The notes under the pieces: model-generated
Told to the model about the DNA's origin: nothing
What the model saw: the letters and a program-made list of their open reading frames with translations, nothing else
The model's database searches: none
In this document: positions 15,203 to 23,900 of the stretch, one piece after another
Position numbering within the stretch: position 1 is the first letter of the stretch
Layout: each line of letters begins with the position of its first letter
Made by a program: the position numbers and the translations under genes
Source of the DNA: Candidatus Thorarchaeota archaeon
Lineage (GTDB): Archaea; Asgardarchaeota; Thorarchaeia; Thorarchaeales; Thorarchaeaceae
Direction: 5' to 3'
DNA: 33,619 bases
NCBI GenBank assembly: GCA_004524445.1
Contig: SDNP01000031.1
Span: forward strand, 1 to 33,619

Positions 15203-17194
15203 TCAGCCATCTCTGACCTGTACGACCTCTAGTTTCTGCAAGTCTTGCACTACATCCATGACCCGCTTCAATTGGATTTTACCAAATTGGAATGACAGTT
15301 TATCCCATATCTCTTCTATTTGCGTCCAGTCACTTGAAAGATTCAGTAACTCGTCCACCCATCTGAACATGTGGGAGTCCTTCTGCAAAATCTGGAAATA
15401 CCTATCTCTTCGTTGTGGCGGCAGGTCGTAAATTGCTGATGGCGGAAATGCATACTTGAGAGTCCTCTTAGCCTCTACTTTCAGATTATAGGACTCCAAG
15501 TCAAATTCGTCCTTTCCCTTTGCCTCAACTCCGACCTCTGCACAAGCTCCTAGATATGCTTTGCGTGCTACCACCATCTCCGTGGCATAGGACATCTCTA
15601 TGCTCGCTTTAAGAGCTTCAAGAAGGTCTTTTTCTTCAGAAATAAAGTACCATTCTTCACTGGCTTTATCAAGAGTGCTCATTGCCAGCTTCTGAGCATA
15701 TGTCAACCATCGCATTGTTCGAGGATATATCTTCTCTGGGTCATCGAGGCATTGACCAAGGATAGACATGGCTTCATTGATCACCCTATTTGAAATATCT
15801 CTCATTTCATTTCTACAATGGGTTAACAATGTTTCTTTGCAGACATACCTCGGATATACGATACTGAGTGCAGAAAGAGTTAGAGCACTACATACGAACA
15901 GCATTTGCTGGGGATCCAGCTTGTCAGTCGTATCTTCTGAGGTATGATAGAACTTGTCAGGAAATTGATTGAGCATAACTGCTGGAATGCCCACCGTCGA
16001 ATCTGTGAACAGGAAATGGTCGCTTCCTGCAGAATATACCTTCTCCTTCCAGGGTAATGGAACAATTGTGCCCCCGGTGCTTGCATCATAATCCCGCTCC
16101 GCCTCTTGTGCAAGCCAATATGTAAGAACGTTGTTAAGAGTACTTGGCAATGAATAAGGGGTTCGGAAGAAGTTTAGCATAGAGCCTGTCTTACAGGGGT
16201 CTGCTCCAACCATGTCGGCATTAATCACAAATTTGCATTTCTCAAGTAATTCTTCCTCACTATCAATCAACTGGATTGTCCCGTGCCATTCGGGCATCCA
16301 AATGAATCGGATTGAGATTTCAGGATTTTTCAATGCGTCCTCTCTTATGAGACGAGAAATAGTCCTGAGTGCTTCCAGAATTGCCCCGCTTCCCGAGGCG
16401 TTATCATTCGCTCCAGGATTGGGGTGACAAACATGTGCCACAAGCCATAGCTCCTGTGAGGTATCTTCTCCCTCCATCAAGGCTGATAGAATCTGGTGCT
16501 TCCCTTCCCCAAGTTTTGCATCAACTTTGGCTCGAACGACTACTTTTTCCCCCTCTTCAAGCCACCTCTTTATTTGAAGACCATCTAATCTCGTCAAAGA
16601 GAATCCAAATCCAGTGTTCTCCTTATCTTCTGGTTCTGGCCATAGTCCTTCATATGGCCTAAGCTGTGACGAATCATCCTTTCCCGTGGAGCGTCGATAT
16701 GAAAGAATCCCTGCTGCTCCTTTTTCAAGACAAGCAATGCGATGAACTCGTGATTGTTTTGAATAGGTCAGCACCACTTTTCCCTTGACATCTAAATTCT
16801 GGTAGTCTTTTTCCAGCAAACCCCGTCCGACATCAATGACTTCAAAATCGCAGTCTATTGCTGTAGAGTGGGCTGCCAGAGATATTCGCTGTGTATCGAA
16901 GTCGCAGAGCTTTCTTTCCTCTGGCTCTATGACTGATAATGTTGCTGACTTTGGGGTCCATCCATGAAGATTCTTCCAGAGACCGATTTTGCCCTTGCCA
17001 TCTGCGGGATATTCAAATCGTTTTATTTTCGCGTCTGAAATCTTTCCAATCTCTGATTGAATGAAGTCTAACGCTCTCCCCAGTTCATCAGTTCCTTGTA
17101 TTCTGTGATACTGAGAAATCCCCTTTGCATAGTCTTTGGCTTTGATCCCTGAAACTGTCCGATGGACCGATTGTACGAAGTCCTCTGGAAGCAT
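15203..17194 (-). CDS. M28-like metallopeptidase with PA-type insert and C-terminal helical domain (DUF4910-like)
   Basis: The 663-residue protein lacks a signal peptide and is probably cytosolic. An aminopeptidase core is split by a protease-associated-like insert (about 115-225, DVKGKVVLTYSKQSRV, LEKGAAGILSYRR). The di-zinc ligands of the M28/aminopeptidase-like fold are visible: H257 (AHVCHPNPG), D264 (GANDNASG), E302 (WMPEWHGT), D327 (NADMVG) and H417 (YHTSEDTTDKLD). The C-terminal third is helical and ends in a probable winged-helix-like unit (IEEIWDKLSFQFGKIQLKRV). The order matches proteins annotated as DUF4910/aminopeptidase-like. The substrate is unknown. It is the first gene of an operon with coaD; there is no obvious functional link between the two. 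Confidence 0.85.
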   Translation of the reverse strand: MLPEDFVQSVHRTVSGIKAKDYAKGISQYHRIQGTDELGRALDFIQSEIGKISDAKIKRFEYPADGKGKIGLWKNLHGWTPKSATLSVIEPEERKLCDFDTQRISLAAHSTAIDCDFEVIDVGRGLLEKDYQNLDVKGKVVLTYSKQSRVHRIACLEKGAAGILSYRRSTGKDDSSQLRPYEGLWPEPEDKENTGFGFSLTRLDGLQIKRWLEEGEKVVVRAKVDAKLGEGKHQILSALMEGEDTSQELWLVAHVCHPNPGANDNASGSGAILEALRTISRLIREDALKNPEISIRFIWMPEWHGTIQLIDSEEELLEKCKFVINADMVGADPCKTGSMLNFFRTPYSLPSTLNNVLTYWLAQEAERDYDASTGGTIVPLPWKEKVYSAGSDHFLFTDSTVGIPAVMLNQFPDKFYHTSEDTTDKLDPQQMLFVCSALTLSALSIVYPRYVCKETLLTHCRNEMRDISNRVINEAMSILGQCLDDPEKIYPRTMRWLTYAQKLAMSTLDKASEEWYFISEEKDLLEALKASIEMSYATEMVVARKAYLGACAEVGVEAKGKDEFDLESYNLKVEAKRTLKYAFPPSAIYDLPPQRRDRYFQILQKDSHMFRWVDELLNLSSDWTQIEEIWDKLSFQFGKIQLKRVMDVVQDLQKLEVVQVRDG

Positions 17195-17268
17195 ATCCTT
17201 TTCCTCAGTCCTGATAGAATCTTTACTGGCATAAGTAAGCTACGGCTGTGAAATAAAAGCAAGAAGAC

Positions 17269-17289
17269 AAAAGCAAAAAAGCAAAAAAA
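17269..17289 (-). terminator. Poly-U terminator tract after ferritin
   Basis: Read on the minus strand, downstream of the ferritin stop, the sequence contains T7, GC, T6, GC, T4 in a row. Runs of U without a strong hairpin are the classical archaeal termination signal. The same tract lies in the upstream region of the peptidase gene. Confidence 0.5.
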
Positions 17290-17350
17290 TAGAAAATTTG
17301 GCGCGGAATGAATATCCACGCCATGTCATGGTGTTTCTTAGAAAACAGAA

Positions 17351-17848
17351 TTACTTGTCTTCTCGCTGTCCAAGTCGTGCATCCAACATGAACAGGGCAT
17401 TAGTAGAATCGCCTATCTTCTTAAGGAGGTCTCTTACTCTCATGGTCTGCTCTTCTTCTTCAACCTGCTCATCGTAAAACCAATTGAGCATTGGAATTGC
17501 GGACTTGTCGTTTTCGCTTTCAGCGAGCTCACCAATCTTGAAAATGCGTTCAGTCACAACTTTCTCGTGGTCGTAGGCATCTTGCCAAGCATCCAAGGGT
17601 GATTCCCAGTTGGTTGCGGGAGCTTTAATTGCCTTCATTTCGGCACGCCCACCACGGTCGACAATGTGATCCCAAAATCTCATTGCATGCTCATACTCCT
17701 CCTTTGCTTGGATTTTCATCCAGTGAGCCATTCCATCAAGATTTTGCTCTTCAAACCATGATGCCATAGAGAGGTAGATATACCCACTATAAAGCTCGAA
17801 GTTGAGCTGATCATTAATTGCTTCAGCTAGTTCTTTACTTATCTCCAA
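17351..17848 (-). CDS. ftn: Non-haem ferritin
   Basis: A four-helix-bundle iron storage protein of 165 residues, forming a cytosolic 24-subunit cage that oxidises Fe(II) and stores ferric mineral. The ferroxidase residues are all present at the positions of E. coli FtnA plus one: E18, E51, H54 (EEYEH), E95, Q128 and E131. The opening (INDQLNFELYSGYIYLSMAS) is typical of prokaryotic ferritins rather than bacterioferritin, and no haem-binding methionine context was evident. The start is TTG: a TAA lies two codons upstream in frame, and AAGGTGA is seven bases before the TTG. A poly-U tract follows the gene. Confidence 0.95.
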   Translation of the reverse strand: MEISKELAEAINDQLNFELYSGYIYLSMASWFEEQNLDGMAHWMKIQAKEEYEHAMRFWDHIVDRGGRAEMKAIKAPATNWESPLDAWQDAYDHEKVVTERIFKIGELAESENDKSAIPMLNWFYDEQVEEEEQTMRVRDLLKKIGDSTNALFMLDARLGQREDK

Positions 17849-17910
17849 TTTTTATTCACCTTGTTAAACCCGTGAAGAACCTACACTTAGCAATAGTGAA
17901 GTCAATCGTA

Positions 17911-17916
17911 ATTATA
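17911..17916 (-). promoter_or_regulatory. Possible TATA box of the ferritin gene
   Basis: On the minus strand GCTATAATTA lies about 65 bases before the TTG start of ferritin, giving a predicted leader of about 35-40 bases that contains AAGGTGA. No clear iron-regulator (DtxR/Fur-like) palindrome was found. Confidence 0.35.
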
Positions 17917-18034
17917 GCTTCCGGTATGGCTCCGGTGCTGAAAGGCGATAAAGGCCGCGCTAGGTTTACCCAACGAACCTTTTTTACTTGGAACAAGACA
18001 CTGCTTCTTTCAGCAAGTGAAGGAGCTCCTCAAT

Positions 18035-20698
18035 ATGGCTGATCTGACCTTTTTTACAATCCTACTTGAATTTGTTCCAGCTATTGCAATCTCTGCTATC
18101 TATCTTGTTCTATTTGGCAAGCGCAGAAACAGATTCATTGAAGCTTTCATAATCCTGATGTTCATCAAGAGCATTACGTTTTTCCTCTACGCAATAACTC
18201 GGTATCCTGTAGCTCTACCCATGATGTTCGACCCAGCGGTGGATGGTTCTACGTTTCTTGACCTTATTTGGACCGATTTCTTGTTTCACGTTTCATTTGC
18301 TGTACAGGACTACTTCACATGGATCATGTTGTCTTTTGTTGCAGTGCTTTTTGGGCAGGTGGTGTTGGCACTTAAACTGGCTTTGCAGGACCCATTAAAG
18401 ATGAGATTTTCAAATCTCATAAAGAGCATTATTGGGCGTGAACCAGAAACTGATGGTTTTTCAGGCTTTCGTGATCGTGTGAACAATATTCGATTTGAGC
18501 GAATTGAGTCGCAGCCATTAGACCCCAAAGTCGTTGATAAAGCATGGCGAGAATCATGGAAAGATTACTTGATAATCGGCCTGGCAACATTACTCCCCTC
18601 TATTGATGTATATACCGCCAATTATGCGAATCCATACTTGTATGCCGTGATAGTATTCTTGACCTGGATTTACAGGTTTGCTTATCCCGCATCAAATCGT
18701 ATCGCCAAAGGTGCAGGACTCACACTTGGCGATAGGAACATCGGTGGTGAGATGATGAGAGGTGTTCTTGGTTGGTTCTTCCGATTGAACATACTCCTGT
18801 CATTGGCAACAATCGGAATCCGGGTCATCAGTGCTATCTCTGCAGGAAATCTCGTCGGCTTATTCAGCTTCTATGTCAGTGGCCTAGCGCTTGCTTTTCC
18901 GCCAATTATTTTTGCCATTCTCCTCTTGCCTGTTTCGGAAGACTTCGCAATACTGCTTTACAGCAAAGTATTCCATGGTTTGGCTGACTTCAGGAGAAAT
19001 CTGGGCTCACTAAATATAGGTGGACTACTCAGGACTATGGGTGCCGCTGTATTGACAGCTGGTATCGTGCTAGCGGCCTATATGGGGGGCATATTTGCAG
19101 TCACAATAAACTTCGCGGTTTCACATGGACTTGGGTTGGTTTTCTTCCCTGGACAGGTTGACAGTGTTGTGGCCCATATTATGATGAATGCAGTCAATAA
19201 TATGATGCTAATATCTCCAACGATTTGGACGTTGATGATTCTAATTATCCCTCTTAGCATGCCACTATTTCTTGGAGTTCTAGGGCATTATATTCAGAAG
19301 AGGACCACAGGTGGGACAGAATGGTTTGCGGCAATATCCGGGTTTATCGTATCAGCGGTGATTTGGTGGCGATTGCCAGGAATGGATTATACCCTGGGAG
19401 CAGCTGCAACACCAGCTGAGCTCGGCGGAGCTGTTTGGTACCGGCTTCGCCCAATTGTTATACCTCCCATGGATACTGACATTATCATTCGTCTTTCATA
19501 TCAATTTGTCTTTGCACTACCACTATTCATATCGGCAACTCTGTTTGTCATGTATTATCTCAGGTTCAGGGAATCGTATCGAGAAGAAGTCGGACAACTA
19601 GCTACTCCGCTACTGAATGTGCATTCCAGAGATATTCGTGATACCGTTGTCATGTTCGCAGGTGGCATAATTGGCTCTATTCTGGGAGTCGTTTTATTGT
19701 CTGCATTCATCGATCCGGGTCAATTGCATTATCTTATTTTCAGTCTTATCAGCGAAATCGGGAATCCTGATGGGCTTGAACTCGTGTTGGCAGAGAGCGT
19801 CAGCTTGTTTGTAATTGTGGCGGAACACAATATTATCCGAACGTTGCTGATGCTGATTATCGGACCCCTCTTCTGGACTGCAGTGCTATGGCTCGTAGCA
19901 GCAAAAGAGAAGACAAAGAAACAAAAATACTCAAGCTATCTTGCTCTCCTCTTAGTTATCATGGCCGGGATTGCCTCTTACCTTTGGACAATCATGGATG
20001 TCGCAAATGGGCTGATTACTCCTGCAGTTGATTGGTTTGACCCCAATTGGCCTTGGACCTTCGCAGCACATCTGGGATACAGAGCAGCTATCATATATGG
20101 GATCATCTTTGCTGTCTATGGATTAGTTTTTGTTGCTAGTCATGTTACCAAAGGTAATGTGAATGGTTGGTGGTTCCCTCCACTTGTGTCGTTGTTTGCA
20201 TTGGAATATTTCATCTATGATGACCAATTCACGTACATTGCCTTAATTGTCCTGCCAATGATTCTGGTAGCCCTCTACAAAATAGTCTATGGTGGACGAC
20301 CCGAAGTAAAACAAGAAGACCCTCTGATAACATACATCAGATTCAGCTTAATGGCACTGGCCATTTCTGAGGTATTGTCCACTGCCCTGTGGGTTGCAGG
20401 ACTTGGCACAATCAGAATAATCACCGGGCAAAACGTTCTCTCCTATTTAATCAGCATTCTGCCCCACGGTGTAGTAGAAATCCCAGCTTTCCTGTTTGCA
20501 GCTGCTGCATCCATCCGGATTGCCAGAGATTTGGCCCCAACTATAGTGGAGGAAAACTGGTCCGAGCTGCCTGGCAAGACCAAAGATTTGCTATTTGACG
20601 GAAGAACTTGGAGAACCTATATTCTGGTGATTTTCTTCCTGCTAATAGCCGCGTTGATAGAGGAGAACGTAACGCAACTGATAATGATCTTCTTCTAG
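18035..20698 (+). CDS. Large polytopic membrane protein with SpoIIM-like C-terminal domain
   Basis: The 887-residue protein has on the order of twenty hydrophobic helices, beginning at residue 5 (FFTILLEFVPAIAISAIYLV) and broken by a charged cytosolic-type loop at about 125-175 (KMRFSNLIKSIIGREPETDG). The last 200 residues resemble the SpoIIM/DUF95 membrane family: the key phrase is ILPHGVVEIPAFLFAAAASI (family: LPHG.fElPa.llaga.glr). SpoIIM belongs to bacterial engulfment complexes, but archaeal relatives have no assigned function. The rest is not recognised. ATG 18035 is chosen because AAGGAG lies nine bases upstream; an in-frame GTG at 18017 overlaps that site. A hairpin/U-tract terminator separates it from the giant surface protein gene that follows. 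Confidence 0.85.
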   Translation: MADLTFFTILLEFVPAIAISAIYLVLFGKRRNRFIEAFIILMFIKSITFFLYAITRYPVALPMMFDPAVDGSTFLDLIWTDFLFHVSFAVQDYFTWIMLSFVAVLFGQVVLALKLALQDPLKMRFSNLIKSIIGREPETDGFSGFRDRVNNIRFERIESQPLDPKVVDKAWRESWKDYLIIGLATLLPSIDVYTANYANPYLYAVIVFLTWIYRFAYPASNRIAKGAGLTLGDRNIGGEMMRGVLGWFFRLNILLSLATIGIRVISAISAGNLVGLFSFYVSGLALAFPPIIFAILLLPVSEDFAILLYSKVFHGLADFRRNLGSLNIGGLLRTMGAAVLTAGIVLAAYMGGIFAVTINFAVSHGLGLVFFPGQVDSVVAHIMMNAVNNMMLISPTIWTLMILIIPLSMPLFLGVLGHYIQKRTTGGTEWFAAISGFIVSAVIWWRLPGMDYTLGAAATPAELGGAVWYRLRPIVIPPMDTDIIIRLSYQFVFALPLFISATLFVMYYLRFRESYREEVGQLATPLLNVHSRDIRDTVVMFAGGIIGSILGVVLLSAFIDPGQLHYLIFSLISEIGNPDGLELVLAESVSLFVIVAEHNIIRTLLMLIIGPLFWTAVLWLVAAKEKTKKQKYSSYLALLLVIMAGIASYLWTIMDVANGLITPAVDWFDPNWPWTFAAHLGYRAAIIYGIIFAVYGLVFVASHVTKGNVNGWWFPPLVSLFALEYFIYDDQFTYIALIVLPMILVALYKIVYGGRPEVKQEDPLITYIRFSLMALAISEVLSTALWVAGLGTIRIITGQNVLSYLISILPHGVVEIPAFLFAAAASIRIARDLAPTIVEENWSELPGKTKDLLFDGRTWRTYILVIFFLLIAALIEENVTQLIMIFF

Positions 20699-20711
20699 AC
20701 TTGAAAACCAC

Positions 20712-20750
20712 GCCAATGGTCATTATTTCCATTGGCATTCTTCTTTTTTT
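20712..20750 (+). terminator. Hairpin plus U-tract terminator
   Basis: GCCAATGG (20712-20719) and CCATTGGC (20729-20736) form a perfect eight-pair stem with a nine-base loop, followed by ATTCTTCTTTTTTT. It starts 14 bases after the stop of the polytopic membrane protein gene. Confidence 0.75.
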
Positions 20751-20966
20751 CATGCCCCATCCATATATTCCGGTCATGTATGTGTTACATATTTGATTAA
20801 ACAATCGTAAGTATATCAGACATTAGCTTATATTCTGAAAAGAATGACTTTGCATGCAAGTATAATGAAGCGCGCCTAATGTACACTTGTTTCCATTACT
20901 ATTCGTATCTTCACGCCAAGATAAAGTGATGTCAGACAAAACCTAGACGCGTAAGGAGACTTAATC

Positions 20967-23900
20967 ATGCAACTAAGAGAACACAAGCGTGCATTCATCT
21001 CAGTAGTTGCTATTGCAATTTTCTTCATTTCTACGGTTTCTGCGGGCTCGGGCTTCACCCCGTATACTCATTCAGAGGCGCCCCTGCAAAAATCGATTTC
21101 ACCTCAGGCAGCATGGCCTGATAGAGGTTACACAGACGCACAAACCGAATCTGGAACAAACGTCTGGTGGAAAGAAAGTTCCAATAGTACTAGTGAAGAA
21201 TGGACTTGGGAACACCGTAATTGGCTATTCGGACCTGAACCCACCTTTGAGATATATCATGAAAATGGGTCTTTGATCGACAAGGACGGATATGCCGAAA
21301 TCGGAGAGGATTTGAATATTGTAACTACTGTCCCGAAGAGCATCTTGACTGAGGGTGCGGAATTGGGTGCAGTAGAATTTCGTGGGTGGTTCATGTCACC
21401 TGACTGGAACTATTCAGCCAGTTTTAATCTACGATTTACAGCCAGCGGCGATGAGTGGAACCCTGTTTGGGATGGCTATTCTCATGAATACAACGCCACA
21501 GATGACTCTGGCGGCTGGGAGAGTGACCCATTCATTGACCTGAAAACCGAGCAGTGTACTAATACCTCAGACAGTCAGATGTATATCATCACATTCGTTG
21601 TTGAATTTACCAGTAACTCTCCACTTGGACTATACCAAACTGAGCTCAGTGTAATGGACACGGACTGGAACTGGATTGGCTCTTACGGCTACGCCAGTGG
21701 TTGGGAATTCCAAGGACTTGCAGTGGGCATGCCTCCAGAAGAAGCGTGGACATGGTCACAGGGAGGCTCTTATACCCTCCAAAAGCAGGACATGGAAGGA
21801 GACCCATTGTACTCCGTTAGCCGAGGCAACGACTTCAGGATGCGATTCAATGTATCCGGAGAAACTCCAGAATATGTGATGTTAAAATTCCGGATTCCTG
21901 GGTGGATTGATACCTGGGTCAATGTTACAGGATGGCACCAAGAACAGGTTACAGAGACTGGCGGCTGGGAGTATGACGAGACCCTTGATACCTATGTATG
22001 GAACCCGTCAATTGAAGTGACATACCTAGAGGAGGTCTATGGTCCCTATCAGCAACGAAAATCTATGGAAACTGGATCTTGGACTGAAGTTAATGTCAAT
22101 GTTCTTCATGAGGAATATGATGAGAACGGATATCTCGTGAATCGCTGGGTAGAGAATGAAACCCATTGGGTCGAGAAACAGTACATGTTCGTTTACAACA
22201 CATCCGGATCCTCACCCACCTTCAACACATACTTTGGCTATACCTACTGGGGCTATCGATATGATACCTATCAGCCCGACCTTCAAGAATGGAACGAGGA
22301 GATAATGGTCTTTGAGCCTGTTCCCGAAGATATGCCGATATTCTATGAACTCAATGAAACGGAATGCAATGCGATTTCCACAAAACTTGGTTTGACTGTA
22401 GATTTTGTTGGCCACTTCACTAATAAGATGCCAAAGTCCACAGAATACTCATACTTCCGCTTTGACGATGAAGTCATGGGTCCAGAGGGATGGCGTTATT
22501 ACCCAGATGTCTGGGGCGATGGCGCCCGGCAGACCTATACCGAGTATGAGATTGCAAAGCAAATCGCAATTGAAACACCCGTGACTCTAGCCAAGATTCT
22601 AAACGAAGATGGTTCCTCCCCCGATGGGTGGATGTTTGCTGTTGAGAAGGGCGAGAACTTCATGGTTCGAGGAAGACTCCAAGGAGGCGGTGATGTAGCT
22701 GCCGATATTGACGGAGCACGGTTCACTCTAGAAGCCTATGATAGTACTTGGAGCGAGGAGGAATGGCGATGGAGTCGTCTGGTGTATCAAATCACCTATG
22801 ATGAGTTTGGCATCCCAACCTTTGAAGCATTCAATCGAACAGAGAAACAGAACTATACTTATGGCAAGTACATGGATTGGGTCGAAGTTGAGATTGAAGG
22901 CTGGCACTATGTGTATAACTCGACTACCAACACGTGGGAGTGGCAATTTGGTAATTACACCGATTGGCAGTGGACCGAAGTGGAAGGATATCACTGGCAA
23001 TGGTGGTACTACAATCAAAAAACTGGTGAGTGGCAGACCAACTGGATCAAAGAGAAGAGCGATGCCACGAAGGTGGCAGCCGATTTCTGCACCACATCGG
23101 ATTATCAGAACTGGACTGATGGTGGCGATCTGTACATCTCATTCCTGGTGAATATGAGCCAGACTGTACCGGACACCAACTACTGGTGGAATTATGCCTT
23201 CCTTAACAACAGCTGGTACGAGGACTACTCAAGTGAGTATGGTCTTCACGAAGTTTATTCATGGGATCGGGACTGGGTGTATTCGTTCGAATATAATAGT
23301 GAGCGAATCTACATGGATCCATGGCAGCATGATCAGCTGGCATACTATAATGACACTCTATGTACCAATGAGGGGTCCGACTTCCTTCTAGGAGAAGAGA
23401 AACCCTACATTGAGATAGATAATGAGAGGCTTCCAATCAAAGTTGTTGAGAACTTCGATCCTTGGTCCGGATATACTTGGGAGACCATGTTCTTCTATGA
23501 CTATTGGGACCCAGAAACCGGTAAGGACTACTACTACTACGAACTTACCGACGGCACTAAGATTGCTGTGACCTATACAGATGTTTTGTATCTCTATAAT
23601 GTGACACTTGGTACTGGCCAGTCATTCCTCACTGGAAGAGAATGGGATGAGGGTTGGAGCGTAGGTGGTACTTACTACTACACTTGGATTGACACGGATG
23701 GTATCGTCCATCAAGGTACTAATTGGGACAACTATGCGGCAAACAGTCCATACGTCACTGTTCAGTTACACGAGAAGATTGAACTTGACTTCAGAGAGGA
23801 GAAGTGGTACATTCGTTATGGAGTGGACGACATCAAGTTGCTCAAGGAGCATTGGAGGTGGGATAGTCGCACTAGCAAATACTACATGACAGATATTGAC

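Noticed and set aside
17269..17289. Tandem A-runs separated by GC, considered as a short repeat array.
   Set aside because: Only three units of unequal length; better explained as a U-tract terminator on the minus strand.
21007..21276. Several 60-140 codon frames on both strands inside the giant surface protein gene, such as this one.
   Set aside because: They lack ribosome sites and protein-like features; the long GAT/TGG/TAT-rich gene produces open shadows by composition.
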